Shown: piece by piece, positions 31,626 to 41,253 of the stretch
How positions within the stretch are numbered: the stretch's first letter is position 1
Layout: each line of letters starts with the position of its first letter
Assembly: GCA_963718355.1 (NCBI GenBank)
Contig: CAVQZA010000004.1
Location: forward strand, 310,001 to 374,000
Source of the DNA: CAVQZA01 sp963718355
Lineage (GTDB): Bacteria > Actinomycetota > Thermoleophilia > Gaiellales > Gaiellaceae
DNA: 64,000 nucleotides
Direction: 5' to 3'
Position numbers and translations under genes: made by a program
The notes under the pieces: model-generated
The model's database searches: none
The model's input: the letters and a program-made list of their open reading frames with translations, nothing else
What the model was told of the DNA's origin: nothing

Positions 31626-32777
31626 CTACCCCCCGAGCGAGAAGATGACCGGATACTCCGCCGAGTTGTTCGCGGTGCTCTTCTCGCCGGGCACCGGCTG
31701 CACGTCGACCTTCACGGTCGTCTTGACGCCGAACGGCGGCTGGCCGAGATCGCGGAAGACGACCGACGCAGTGTCGCCGGGGTTGATCAGCGCGATCGTC
31801 GCGTGCTTGACGATCGGCGTCGGGCTCTTCTGGATCGTCAGCGTCACCTGGATCGAGACCTCCTGCGAGTCGCCCGTGTCCTTCACGTTGACCTGGAAGG
31901 CGAGATCCGCCGAGGCGACGACGGTGTTCTCGGCGGTCGTCGAGAGGGTCTGGTTCTTCGGCAGCGCAACGGTCGAGACGATTCCGGTCCCGTGCAGGCC
32001 ACCGGGCGTACCGCCGGTCGAGGCGCCGTGGATCCGGAGGAAGACCTGCGTGTCGAAGCCGGTGCTCGCGACGTCGGTGTCGAGGACGAAGTTGGATTCG
32101 GGCACGACGACGCCGCCGATTCCCTCCTGCTTGAGCACGGCGACCGAGGGACTGTGGAAGAAGTCGGCCCAGACGACGTCACTGGCCGTGAGCCGCTGCG
32201 CCTGGGCGGAAAGCAGCGCGCCGGCCTGGGCTGCCTGGTCGACCTTGTAGCCGGAGGTCTGGCGGAAGGCGTCGGCGAGGCCACGGAGGCCGTAGACCGT
32301 GAGCTGGAGCGCCTGCACCATGCTCGTGTTCTCCGCGCGCAGGGTTCCGGGCGGGTTGAGCTGCTCGGCGCGCGCGACGTTCTGCTGCTGGAGCTGGGCG
32401 AGGCCGTTCAGCCCGGCGATGATGGCGGCGAGCTTCGTGCCCGGCGTCGTCATCAGCGTGGCGAACTTGCGGCCGTTCTGATCCGAGTCGTGCGCGATCG
32501 TGCTGACGCTGCCCATGTAGTTCGAGTAGCGGCTGTGCTTCTGCGCGCCCTGGCAGCTCTGCACCCAGAGCACGAGCAGGACGACGATCAGGATCGCGAA
32601 CGCGATCAGGCCGACGAGGCGCAGGAGCGGGGTGAAACCGTGGGGCGGGCGGGCCGGCGAGCGTGGACCGCCTCCGCCGCCGCTCGGCTTTTTCTGCGGG
32701 CGCGGGCTACCGGCATCCTCGCGAGTCTCGGGCTCGTCGAAGAAGTCGAATTCGATGTCGTCGCCGCGGTCGGTCAC
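31626..32777 (-). CDS. Membrane-anchored protein with CARDB-like extracellular domain
   Basis: The 383-residue product has a cytoplasmic acidic and proline-rich start (1-47), one membrane helix (about 50-72), a helical region (about 75-200) and a C-terminal beta-sandwich (about 265-383) with FQVNVKDTGDSQEVS and INPGDTASVVF, which resembles the CARDB cell-adhesion fold. No enzyme motif was seen. The GTG at 32777 follows TAGAGT by ten bases. DUF4446 follows directly; the divergent kinase begins 70 bases away. Confidence 0.7.
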   Translation of the reverse strand: MTDRGDDIEFDFFDEPETREDAGSPRPQKKPSGGGGGPRSPARPPHGFTPLLRLVGLIAFAILIVVLLVLWVQSCQGAQKHSRYSNYMGSVSTIAHDSDQNGRKFATLMTTPGTKLAAIIAGLNGLAQLQQQNVARAEQLNPPGTLRAENTSMVQALQLTVYGLRGLADAFRQTSGYKVDQAAQAGALLSAQAQRLTASDVVWADFFHSPSVAVLKQEGIGGVVVPESNFVLDTDVASTGFDTQVFLRIHGASTGGTPGGLHGTGIVSTVALPKNQTLSTTAENTVVASADLAFQVNVKDTGDSQEVSIQVTLTIQKSPTPIVKHATIALINPGDTASVVFRDLGQPPFGVKTTVKVDVQPVPGEKSTANNSAEYPVIFSLGG

Positions 32778-32846
32778 GTGGCAGTCAACTCTAACTACCT
32801 CTCAACCTAAAAGGAGTTCTCGGCGCCACGGCCAACCCCTTGTTGG

Positions 32847-34466
32847 GTGTCCACCAGCGCTCTAGCTCTCTCTGCCCCGGAACTCGTCCTCGGTCGCTAC
32901 CGGCCGCTTCGCATGCTCGGCAGCGGCGGCACGGGGTCGGTGTGGCTCGCGCGCGACGAGACGAACGGGCTCGACGTGGCGCTGAAGATCGTCCCGCGCG
33001 AGGGGAAAGCCGCGTCACGCGCCGAGCGCGAGGCCGAAGCGGCGTCGCGCCTGCGCCACCCGCGCTGCGTCCGCGCCTACGACTTCGCGAGCGACGAGCG
33101 GAACGTCTACATCGCCTACGAGTACGTGGCCGGGCGCACGCTGCGCGAGGCGATCCGCGCCGGCGATGTCGACGACTCCGTCGCGGTCGAGACCGCATCC
33201 CAGATCCTCGAGGGGCTTGCGCACGCGCATGCGCAGGGAATCGTCCACCGCGACGTGAAGCCGTCGAACGTGCTCCTCGCCGACGGGCCGGAGGTCTCGG
33301 TGCGCCTGCTCGACTTCGGGCTCGCGCGGATCAAGGAGGCCGAGACCCTGACTGCCGCCGGTGATGTCCCCGGCACGCTGGCCTACATCTCGCCCGAGCG
33401 GCTGAAGGGCGAGGCCGGCTCGCCCGCGGCCGACATCTGGGGCGTCGGGGTCGTGCTCTGGGAGACGCTCGCCGGCTACCACCCGTTCTGGACGTCGTCG
33501 CTCGTCGAGACCGCGAAGGCGATCGACGAGGGCGCGCCGCCGCTCCACACGGTGCGGCCCGACCTGCCCAAGGCGCTGCAGGCCTTCGTCGACCGCGCAC
33601 TCTCGGTGAACCCGGCGCGTCGCCCGAGCGCCCGCGAGCTCGCCGAGGCGCTGCGCCACGCGCACACGCGGCGCAAGCCGACTTCCGGCTCCTCGCCGCA
33701 CCGCTCGACGCAGGTTCGCCTCAAGATGCCCCCGCTCGCCCCTCGGATCGCGGCCTCCGCGCTCGCGGCGGTCACCGCAGCGGCTGGAGCGACGCTGCTG
33801 CCGTTCTACCCGGCGAACTTCGCCGCAGGACTGGCTGCACTCGCCGCCGCGCTCGCTTTCGCACGCCCCCGGCTCGGGCTGATCGCCGCTCTCGCGGTGC
33901 CGATCTTCCCACTCGGAAACGTCTCGCTCGGCCTCGCGCTGCTCTACGCCGCGCTCGCCACGCTGTGGGTCGTCCTGATGTGGAAGGAACCGCTCGGCGG
34001 CCTGCTCTTCGCGCTCGGCCCGCTGCTCGCGCCGATCGGCGCGCTCGGACTGCTGCCCCTCGCCGCGCAGACCCTGAAGACGCCGTGGCGCCGCGCATTG
34101 CAAACCGCCGCCGGAGTGATCGTCGCCGCGGTCGTCGCGGGCCTGCGACAGACGCCGCTGCCGTTCACCGGCGCCGCGCCGCCGCTCGGGCTCGGAATCG
34201 CCGAGAGCAACCGGCCGACGGTCGTCGCCGGCGCGCTGTGGCGCGCGCTCCAGGCGAATCCCGCGGTCGGGATCGAAGCCCTCGCGCTCGCCGCAGTCGC
34301 GCTCGCGATCCCGTATGCCCGCGCACGCGGCCGCTGGGGGATCGCCGTCCTCGGTGCGGCGATGATCTCGTTGACGCTCCTGCCCGCGCCGACGGCCGCC
34401 GCGCTCCCGCTCGTGCTGGCCGCGTGGGTCACTTGTGCGGCGCTTGTTCTGGACCCCTCTAGCTAA
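32847..34466 (+). CDS. Serine/threonine protein kinase with polytopic membrane C-terminus
   Basis: The first 285 residues are a Hanks-type kinase with the glycine loop MLGSGGTGSVWLA, catalytic lysine in VALKIV, HRDVKPSNVLL and DFGLAR; all key residues are present. After a basic spacer (about 272-292) the rest is about eight to ten hydrophobic helices, in place of the single helix and sensor domain usual in PknB. Such a C-terminus could sense membrane state or couple to a transporter. It is first in a same-strand run into fhaA and the cell-wall genes. The GTG at 32847 is the likely start but has no clear ribosome site. Confidence 0.88.
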   Translation: MSTSALALSAPELVLGRYRPLRMLGSGGTGSVWLARDETNGLDVALKIVPREGKAASRAEREAEAASRLRHPRCVRAYDFASDERNVYIAYEYVAGRTLREAIRAGDVDDSVAVETASQILEGLAHAHAQGIVHRDVKPSNVLLADGPEVSVRLLDFGLARIKEAETLTAAGDVPGTLAYISPERLKGEAGSPAADIWGVGVVLWETLAGYHPFWTSSLVETAKAIDEGAPPLHTVRPDLPKALQAFVDRALSVNPARRPSARELAEALRHAHTRRKPTSGSSPHRSTQVRLKMPPLAPRIAASALAAVTAAAGATLLPFYPANFAAGLAALAAALAFARPRLGLIAALAVPIFPLGNVSLGLALLYAALATLWVVLMWKEPLGGLLFALGPLLAPIGALGLLPLAAQTLKTPWRRALQTAAGVIVAAVVAGLRQTPLPFTGAAPPLGLGIAESNRPTVVAGALWRALQANPAVGIEALALAAVALAIPYARARGRWGIAVLGAAMISLTLLPAPTAAALPLVLAAWVTCAALVLDPSS

Positions 34467-34494
34467 GCTCCCGCGAGGGATTTCACCCCGGCCG

Positions 34495-35259
34495 ATGGTG
34501 CTCCGCTCACTCGAACAGAAGCTCGAGTCCCTTCTCGAAGGGATGTTCGGTCGCGCCTTCAAGACGAACGTGCAGCCGGTCGAGCTCGCCCGCAAGCTCG
34601 CGAAGGAGATGGACGAGCACCGCACGATCTCGGTGTCACGCGTCTACGTCCCGAACGAATACGTGCTCTACCTCTCGACCGGCGACCGCGAGACGTTCTC
34701 CGGGTACGAGGCCTCGCTGCTCGGCGAGCTGCAGGAGTACCTGATCGAGCACGCGCGCCGTGAGGGCTATGCGCTGCTCACCCAGCCGCGCGTCCTGATC
34801 GAGGCGGACTCGGACCTCTCGGTCGGCGAGTTCGGGATCGCAACGAGGATGGCGCAGCCGAAGGGCGCCGAGCTCGTTCCCGACGCGCCCGAGGTCGAGG
34901 CCGGCGCGACGATGATCTACAAGGCGCGGACGCCGGAGACCGAGTCGGCCGCCGAGCCTGTGCCGCCCGCGGAGCGCGAGGTCGTGACGCTCGTCGTGGA
35001 CGGAGCACCGTTCGAGGTGACGAAGCGCCGCATCACGATCGGCCGCTCGCGCGAGTGCGACATCCGGCTCGGCGACCCGAACGCGTCGCGCCAGCACGCG
35101 GAGCTGCGACAGGACGGCGCCACGTACTGGATGGTCGACCTCGACTCGACGAACGGCGTCGAGGTCAACGGCACCCGGACGAAGCGGGCCAAGCTCGAGC
35201 CCGGCGACGTGATCACGATCGGCTCGACGAGGCTGGAGTTCCGCCGGGAGCTCCCGTGA
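34495..35259 (+). CDS. fhaA: FhaA: DUF3662 and FHA domain protein
   Basis: A 254-residue soluble protein. Residues 1-115 are DUF3662 (LRSLEQKLESLLEGMFGRAF is the start), and residues 165-254 an FHA domain with ITIGRSRECDIRLGDPNASRQHAEL (split at 185-209) that binds phosphothreonine. In Mycobacterium tuberculosis FhaA binds PknB and MviN and restrains peptidoglycan synthesis. ATG 34495 matches homologues; the frame stays open upstream. The stop overlaps the fhaB start (GTGA). Confidence 0.93.
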   Translation: MVLRSLEQKLESLLEGMFGRAFKTNVQPVELARKLAKEMDEHRTISVSRVYVPNEYVLYLSTGDRETFSGYEASLLGELQEYLIEHARREGYALLTQPRVLIEADSDLSVGEFGIATRMAQPKGAELVPDAPEVEAGATMIYKARTPETESAAEPVPPAEREVVTLVVDGAPFEVTKRRITIGRSRECDIRLGDPNASRQHAELRQDGATYWMVDLDSTNGVEVNGTRTKRAKLEPGDVITIGSTRLEFRRELP

Positions 35260-35741
35260 TCCTTGGCTCGGCCGCGGTCGAGGAAGTTCTCTTTGCCCTC
35301 AAGCTCGCCTTCCTCATCCTCCTCTACCTCTTCATCTGGCGGATCGTCCGCACCGCGAGCCGCGACATCCGCACGCCGGAGGAGGGCGTCGCCGCCGCCC
35401 CGGAGACGGCCGCGACGCGACAGCAGGCGACTCCGGCGCCGCCGCAGGGACGCCTCGTCGTCGTCCACAGCGCGGCGCTGCCGATCGCGCAGGAGTTTCG
35501 CGTCAACGCGGCGCCGCTCACCTTCGGCCGCGGCGGCCAGAACGACGTCCCGCTCGACGGCGACGAGTTCGTCTCCGCCCGCCACGCGCGCTTCCAGGCG
35601 CGCCGCGACGGCGCGTGGGTCGAAGACGTCGGCTCGACGAACGGCACCTTCGTGAACGGCGAGCGCCTCACCCGGCCACGGCTGCTCTCGCCGGGTGACA
35701 CGATCACGGTCGGCGAGACGGAGCTCCGCTACCAGCCATGA
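35256..35741 (+). CDS. fhaB: FhaB/FipA: membrane-anchored FHA protein
   Basis: The 161-residue protein has one N-terminal membrane helix (about 8-28), a flexible linker, and an FHA domain (about 80-161) with FGRGGQNDVPL, SARHARF and STNGTFVNGERL. It binds phosphothreonine on partners such as the cell-division proteins FtsZ and FtsQ and is a PknB substrate in mycobacteria. GTG 35256 overlaps the fhaA stop and the stop overlaps the phosphatase ATG. Confidence 0.92.
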   Translation: MILGSAAVEEVLFALKLAFLILLYLFIWRIVRTASRDIRTPEEGVAAAPETAATRQQATPAPPQGRLVVVHSAALPIAQEFRVNAAPLTFGRGGQNDVPLDGDEFVSARHARFQARRDGAWVEDVGSTNGTFVNGERLTRPRLLSPGDTITVGETELRYQP

Positions 35742-36622
35742 CGATTCGCGACTCAGCGGGCGCGACGGACACCGGCCACAAGCGCCGGCGCAACGAGGAC
35801 GCCTACGTGCTCGAGCCGCCGCTCTTCGCCGTCGCCGACGGGATGGGCGGCCACCAGGCGGGCGAGGTCGCCTCGCGGCTCGCCGCGACGGCGCTCCGCG
35901 ACGAGGTCGAGCCCGAAGGCGGCGAGGAGCGCGTCGAGGCGCTGATCCGCGAGGCGAACCGCCGCATCTGGCAGCACTCGACCGAGGACGTGAACGCCTC
36001 GGGGATGGGCACCACGGTCACCGTCGCGCTCGTCGAGGACGACCGGATCGCCGTGGGCCACGTCGGCGACTCGCGTGCCTACCGCATCCGCGACGGGCGG
36101 ATCGAGCAGCTCACCGACGACCACTCGCTCGCCGGCGAGCTCGAGCGCTCCGGGAAGCTGTCGGCCGAGGAGGCGCGTGCCCACCCGCAGCGATCGGTGA
36201 TCACACGCGCGCTCGGCACCGAGCCCGATGTCGAGATCGACACGTTCACCGTCGAGGGGCGGCCCGGCGACGTGTACCTGCTCTGCTCCGACGGGCTCAC
36301 CTCGATGGTCGACGACGCGGCGATCCTCGCGGTGCTCGAGGCCAAGCGCGGCGACCTCGAGGTTGCGGCGCGCGAGCTCGTCCGGGCCGCAAACCGCAGC
36401 GGCGGCGAGGACAACATCACCGTCGTCTGCTTCGAGCTCGGCCTCGAGGGCGAGGAGCCGCCAGCGCGCGCGGCCGTGGCCGACGAGGACACCCTGGACG
36501 AACTAGAGCCGATCACCTTCGCGGCCCCCGCGCCGACGAAGCACCCCGCACCGCGCTGGCTGATCGCGCTGCCCTTCCTGCTCGCCGCCGCCGGCCTGAT
36601 CCTGTGGGCGGTCTCTCGATGA
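35738..36622 (+). CDS. pstP: PP2C-type serine/threonine phosphatase PstP
   Basis: Reverses phosphorylation by the PknA/PknB kinases. The 294-residue protein has the PP2C metal motifs RRRNEDAY, VADGMGGHQAGEVAS, GHVGDSRAYRI and SDGLTSMVDD, with the catalytic domain at about 1-237 and one C-terminal membrane helix (about 270-290). There is little extracellular part, whereas mycobacterial PstP is longer. Its ATG and stop overlap its neighbours by four bases each, so it belongs to the fha-pbp-pknB operon. Confidence 0.94.
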   Translation: MTIRDSAGATDTGHKRRRNEDAYVLEPPLFAVADGMGGHQAGEVASRLAATALRDEVEPEGGEERVEALIREANRRIWQHSTEDVNASGMGTTVTVALVEDDRIAVGHVGDSRAYRIRDGRIEQLTDDHSLAGELERSGKLSAEEARAHPQRSVITRALGTEPDVEIDTFTVEGRPGDVYLLCSDGLTSMVDDAAILAVLEAKRGDLEVAARELVRAANRSGGEDNITVVCFELGLEGEEPPARAAVADEDTLDELEPITFAAPAPTKHPAPRWLIALPFLLAAAGLILWAVSR

Positions 36623-37878
36623 GCCTGCGGAACCGAGAGCTCGCCAATCTGCTCGTCGTCGGCGTCCTGACCGGGATCGGTTTCGCGAGCGTCTACATCG
36701 CGCGCCAGTCCGAGGTCTCGACGGCGTCGCTCTCCTACGCGCTCTTCTTCCTCGCGCTGTACCTCACCGCACACGTCGCCGCGCGCTACGCCGTGCCGTA
36801 CGCCGACCCGTATCTGCTCCCGATCGCCGCCCTGCTGACCGCGATCGGGCTGACGATGATCTACCGCCTCAACCCGACCGACGCCTTCCGCCAGGGCCTC
36901 TGGATCGTGATCGGCGTCGCGGTCTTCGCGGCCACGCTGCTCGTTCTCCGTGAGGACTACCGCGCGATCGAGCGCTACAAGTACGTGCTCGGCGTCGGCG
37001 CGGTCGTGCTTCTGTTCCTCCCTGCGATGCCGGTGTTCGGCCAGACCGTGAACGGCGCGCGCCTGTGGATCCACGTCGGCCCGCTCGAGTTCCAGCCCGG
37101 CGAGCTGTCGAAGATCATGCTGATCGCGTTCCTCGCCGGCTACCTGCGCGAAAAGCGCGAGGTGCTCGCGATGGGCAGCGCCAAGGCGGTCGGGCCGCTG
37201 CTCGTCGTCTGGGGCGCGGCGATGCTCGTCCTTGTCGTCTCGAACGACCTCGGCTCGGCGCTCCTCTACTTCGGGATCTTCCTGGCGATGCTCTACGTGG
37301 CGACTGCGCGGCTCACCTACGTGATCGCCGGGATGGCGTTGTTCCTGATCGGCTCCGCGGGCGCCTACGAGGTGGTCGGCCACGTGCGCGAGCGCGTTTC
37401 GATCTGGCTCAACCCGTGGCGGACGGAGCACACGACCGGCTACCAGCTCGTCCAGTCGACGTTCTCGATCGGCAACGGGCACTTCGGCGGCACCGGCCTC
37501 GGCAAGGGTACCTTCACGACGACGAGCGGGCACCAGCTGATCCCGTTCCTGAACACCGACTTCATCTACTCGGCGCTGGCGCAGGAGCTCGGGCTCGTCG
37601 GGTGCGCGGCCGTCGTGCTCCTCTACATGGTCTTCTGCCTGCGCGGCTTTCGCGCCTCGCTGATGGCCGAGGACGGCTTTTCGAAGCTGCTCGCCCTCGG
37701 GCTCACCTTCGGCTTCGCGCTGCAGACGTTCATCATCGTCGGCGGGATCCTGCGCGTGATTCCGCTGACGGGGATCACGCTGCCGTTCATCTCCTACGGC
37801 GGCTCGAGCATCGTGGCGAACTTCGTCCTGCTGGCGCTGCTTCTGCTCGTCTCCAACCACGCGCAGGAGCCCAAGTGA
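36619..37878 (+). CDS. rodA: RodA/FtsW SEDS peptidoglycan polymerase
   Basis: A 419-residue protein with about ten membrane helices of the SEDS family, which polymerises lipid II. Diagnostic stretches are LEFQPGELSKIMLIAFLA, the catalytic Asp region SNDLGSALLYFGIFL, GTGLGKGTF, FLNTDFIYSALAQELGL and the C-terminal GITLPFISYGGSS. It is followed directly by its transpeptidase partner, overlapping by four bases. The neighbourhood matches rodA of M. tuberculosis, hence the name rather than ftsW. Confidence 0.92.
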   Translation: MSLRNRELANLLVVGVLTGIGFASVYIARQSEVSTASLSYALFFLALYLTAHVAARYAVPYADPYLLPIAALLTAIGLTMIYRLNPTDAFRQGLWIVIGVAVFAATLLVLREDYRAIERYKYVLGVGAVVLLFLPAMPVFGQTVNGARLWIHVGPLEFQPGELSKIMLIAFLAGYLREKREVLAMGSAKAVGPLLVVWGAAMLVLVVSNDLGSALLYFGIFLAMLYVATARLTYVIAGMALFLIGSAGAYEVVGHVRERVSIWLNPWRTEHTTGYQLVQSTFSIGNGHFGGTGLGKGTFTTTSGHQLIPFLNTDFIYSALAQELGLVGCAAVVLLYMVFCLRGFRASLMAEDGFSKLLALGLTFGFALQTFIIVGGILRVIPLTGITLPFISYGGSSIVANFVLLALLLLVSNHAQEPK

Positions 37879-39371
37879 ACCGCCGGATCACCCGCGTCGC
37901 CGTCGCCGCCGTCGTGATGCTCGGCGCGCTGATCGTCGGCACGACCTACTGGCAGACATGGGCCTCGGCGGGGCTCGCGGCGCGCAAGGACAACGAGATC
38001 CAGCGCGTTCAGCAGTTCACGATCCGGCGCGGCACGATCTACGCCAACGACGGGACGACCGTGCTGGCGAAGAACCGGGCCGTGAAGGTCGGCGGCAAGA
38101 CGCTCTACTACCGCACCTATCCGCAACGCGGGCTGACCTCGCACGTCGTCGGCTACTCGACGGTCCAGCGCTCGCAGGCGGGGCTCGAAAGCTCCTTCAA
38201 CGACTACCTCACCGGCGCAAACGGGAACCTGAGCTCGGTGTTCCGTTCGACCCTCAACAGCTGGCGCGGGATCACCGTCACCGGCAACGACGTCTACACG
38301 ACGCTGAACGCGAAGGCGCAGCGGGTCGCGCTCGACGCTCTGAAAGGCCAGTGCGGGGCCGCGGTCGCGATCAACCCGCGCACGGGCGCCACGCTCGTGA
38401 TGGCGTCGAGCCCGACCTACGACCCGAACCTCGTGGAGAAGGATTTCGTCAAGATCGGCCTCACCAAGGCCCCGTGCAGCGGCGCCGCGCCGCTCCTCAA
38501 CCGCGCCACGCAGGGCCTGTTCACGCCGGGCTCGACGTTCAAGATCATCACCGCGGCGGCCGCGCTCGACACCGGCGCGTTCACGCCCGACTCGGAGTTC
38601 GAGGACCCGGGCTACTGCACCGAGTACGGAAAGCCGGTCTACAACGCGGGGAACCCCGACCAGAACGGGCCCGAGGCGTTCGGCCGGCTGAATCTCCAGA
38701 AGGGCTTCCAGCACTCGGTCAACTCGGTCTTCTGCAACATCGGCAAGAAGATCGGCGCCTCGACGATCCTCCGCTACGCGAAGCGCTTCGGCTTCTACTC
38801 GGTGCCGCCGTTCGACACGCCGCTCAACGAGCGTGCGCCGAGCGGCCTCTATCAGGGCTCGCGGCTCTTCGACCCGCGCAACGCGAACACCGCCGTCGAT
38901 CCGGGCCGCCTCGCGTTCGGCCAGGAGCGGATGCTCGCGACGCCGCTGCAGATGGCGATGGTCGCGGGGACGGTCGCGACCGGCGGGATCGTGATGCGGC
39001 CGTTCGTGGTGAACGAGATCGTCGCCCCGAACGGCTCAGTGGTCTTCAAGGCCAAGCCCGATCCGCTGGGGCGGGCGATCAAGCCGAAGACGGCCGCAGC
39101 GCTCAACGAGATGATGCAGCTCGTCGTCACGGGCGGCACCGGCACCGCGGCTCAGATCCCCGGGATCAAGGTCGCCGGCAAGACGGGAACCGCCGAGACC
39201 AACGTGCTCGGACGCAACACGACGTGGTTCGTCGGCTTCGCGCCCGCCGACAAGCCCCGCGTCGCGTTCGCGGTCGTGCTCGAGAACCAGACCGGCTACG
39301 GCGGCACCACCGCCGCGCCGATCGCGAAGCTGATCCTGCAGGCCCTCCTACCCTCCGCCTCGAAACCGTAA
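37875..39371 (+). CDS. pbpA: Class B penicillin-binding protein (PbpA-like transpeptidase)
   Basis: The 498-residue protein has a short cytoplasmic tail, one membrane helix (about 9-27), a non-catalytic pedestal and a transpeptidase domain with Ser220-Thr-Phe-Lys223, SVNSVF (SxN) and KTGTAE. It crosslinks peptidoglycan made by the adjacent SEDS protein. GTG 37875 overlaps the rodA stop. It is short for the class, like mycobacterial PbpA. The last codons overlap a -10 element for pknB. Confidence 0.93.
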   Translation: MNRRITRVAVAAVVMLGALIVGTTYWQTWASAGLAARKDNEIQRVQQFTIRRGTIYANDGTTVLAKNRAVKVGGKTLYYRTYPQRGLTSHVVGYSTVQRSQAGLESSFNDYLTGANGNLSSVFRSTLNSWRGITVTGNDVYTTLNAKAQRVALDALKGQCGAAVAINPRTGATLVMASSPTYDPNLVEKDFVKIGLTKAPCSGAAPLLNRATQGLFTPGSTFKIITAAAALDTGAFTPDSEFEDPGYCTEYGKPVYNAGNPDQNGPEAFGRLNLQKGFQHSVNSVFCNIGKKIGASTILRYAKRFGFYSVPPFDTPLNERAPSGLYQGSRLFDPRNANTAVDPGRLAFGQERMLATPLQMAMVAGTVATGGIVMRPFVVNEIVAPNGSVVFKAKPDPLGRAIKPKTAAALNEMMQLVVTGGTGTAAQIPGIKVAGKTGTAETNVLGRNTTWFVGFAPADKPRVAFAVVLENQTGYGGTTAAPIAKLILQALLPSASKP

Positions 39372-39374
39372 CCT
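39369..39374 (+). promoter_or_regulatory. -10 element TAACCT of a probable leaderless pknB promoter
   Basis: TAACCT covers the pbpA stop and is followed by seven bases and the ATG at 39382. It suggests that pknB and ddl can be transcribed apart from the upstream operon. Confidence 0.45.
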
Positions 39375-39381
39375 CCACACG

Positions 39382-41253
39382 ATGGTCGTCTCCGATCCCC
39401 TACTGAATTCCGTCTTCGACGGTCGCTACCTGATCATCCGCAAGCTCGGCACCGGCGGAATGGCGAACGTGTACCTCGCCGAGGACCAGGAGCTCGGGCG
39501 GCGGGTCGCGATCAAGATCCTCGACGACCGCCATGCGCAGGACGTCCAGTTCGTCGAGCGCTTCCGCCGCGAGGCGACGAACGCCGCCGGGCTCTCGCAT
39601 CCGAACATCGTCTCGATCTACGACCGTGGCGAGGCGGAGGGCACCTACTACATCGCGATGGAGTACCTCGAGGGCCGCACGCTGAAGGAGCTGATCCTGC
39701 GCCGCGGCCCGGCGCCGGTGAAGACGGCGATCGACTACACGCGCCAGATCCTCGCCGCGCTGCGCTTCGCTCACAAGAACGGGATCGTCCATCGCGACAT
39801 CAAGCCGCACAACGTGCTCGTCGACTCCGAGGGGCGGCTCAAGGTCACCGACTTCGGGATCGCGCGCGCGGGCGCGAGCCAGATGACCGAGGCCGGCTCG
39901 ATCATCGGCACCGCGCAGTACCTCTCGCCGGAACAGGCGAAGGGCGCGCCGGTCGACCAGACCTCCGACATCTACTCGACGGGCATCGTGCTCTACGAGC
40001 TCCTCACCGGCACGGTGCCGTACACCGGCGATACGCCGGTGGAGATCGCGATGAAGCACCTCTCGCAGGTGCCCGAGCCGCCCTCGACGCTGCAGCCGCA
40101 GATCCCGCACGAGATCGACTCGATCGTGCTGCGGGCGCTCGCCAAGGATCCCGCCGACCGCTACCAGTCGGCCGACGAGATGGATGCAGACCTCGAGCGC
40201 GCCGCGAACGGCCTGCCGGTCTCGCCCGCGACCGAAGAGGCCGCGACGATGGTCCTCTCCGCCACGGATACGGCAGCGATGGCCGCGATCCAGGCCGGCC
40301 GCGGCGGGCCCTCGCGGCTCTACGACGATCCGCCGCGCCGCAAGCGCTCGATCTGGCCGTGGATCGCCGCGGCCGCCGTGATCGCCGCTGCAGCGATCGG
40401 CGGCTGGTACGTCTACATGCAGATCCAGAGCCAGCTCAAGTCGAACCAGCCGATCGCGGTCGAGAACTACGTGGGCCTGCACGAGTCGGACGCGGTCTTC
40501 AAGATCAACCAGCGCGGGCTCTCGCCGCAGGTGGTGCGGCGGCCGGACGACACGCAGCCCGCAACGATCGTCTACCAGCAGACCCCGCCGCCGGGAAATC
40601 GGATCGACAAGGGCAACACGGTCACGATCTACGTCTCGACCGGGCCGCCCAAGGTGCCGGTGCCGGACGTCCGGGGCAAGAGCTCTGTCGACGCGGTGCA
40701 GGTGCTCGCCGACGCGGGGATGAAGTCGAAGCTGATGACCGTCCCGTCCGACCAGCCCGCGGGGACGGTGACTGCCCAGAGCCCGGCCCCCGGGAAGATG
40801 GTCGTCGCGGGAACGCTCGTGCACATCAACGTTGCGAAGGGGCCGACGCAGGTCGGCGTACCGCTCGTCGTCGGCGAGATGTTCGACCAGGCGGCGAGCC
40901 AACTCAATTCGCAGGGCTTTGCAGTCGCGCGCAAGAACGTCGCCTCGTCGCAGCCCACGGGCACCGTGATCTCACAGAGCCCGGCCGGAGGCGTCGCCGC
41001 CCCGGCCGGCGCCACGGTGACGCTCTCGGTTTCGCTCGGGCCGCCGGCGACGCCGGTTCCCGACGTGACGAGCCTCGACGTCTCGACGGCGACGGCCAAC
41101 CTCCAGGCCGCCGGCTTCGTCGCGACCGTCGTCAAGCAGACGACCACGGATCCGGGCCAGGACGGGATCGTGCTCACCCAGACGCCGGTCGGCGGCACGA
41201 GCGCGAAAGCCGGCGCGACCGTGACGATCACCGTCGGTCAGCTCGGCCCGTGA
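39382..41253 (+). CDS. pknB: Serine/threonine kinase PknB with PASTA domains
   Basis: The 623-residue transmembrane kinase has a cytoplasmic kinase domain (about 15-275: LGTGGMANVYLAED, VAIKIL, HRDIKPHNVLV, DFGIARA), a juxtamembrane stretch with several Thr and Ser residues, one membrane helix (about 330-350) and four extracellular PASTA repeats (about 360-623), which bind muropeptides or lipid II. It is the wall-sensing kinase of the cluster and likely phosphorylates the FHA partners and SEDS/PBP machinery. The last codons overlap the ddl start. Confidence 0.95.
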   Translation: MVVSDPLLNSVFDGRYLIIRKLGTGGMANVYLAEDQELGRRVAIKILDDRHAQDVQFVERFRREATNAAGLSHPNIVSIYDRGEAEGTYYIAMEYLEGRTLKELILRRGPAPVKTAIDYTRQILAALRFAHKNGIVHRDIKPHNVLVDSEGRLKVTDFGIARAGASQMTEAGSIIGTAQYLSPEQAKGAPVDQTSDIYSTGIVLYELLTGTVPYTGDTPVEIAMKHLSQVPEPPSTLQPQIPHEIDSIVLRALAKDPADRYQSADEMDADLERAANGLPVSPATEEAATMVLSATDTAAMAAIQAGRGGPSRLYDDPPRRKRSIWPWIAAAAVIAAAAIGGWYVYMQIQSQLKSNQPIAVENYVGLHESDAVFKINQRGLSPQVVRRPDDTQPATIVYQQTPPPGNRIDKGNTVTIYVSTGPPKVPVPDVRGKSSVDAVQVLADAGMKSKLMTVPSDQPAGTVTAQSPAPGKMVVAGTLVHINVAKGPTQVGVPLVVGEMFDQAASQLNSQGFAVARKNVASSQPTGTVISQSPAGGVAAPAGATVTLSVSLGPPATPVPDVTSLDVSTATANLQAAGFVATVVKQTTTDPGQDGIVLTQTPVGGTSAKAGATVTITVGQLGP

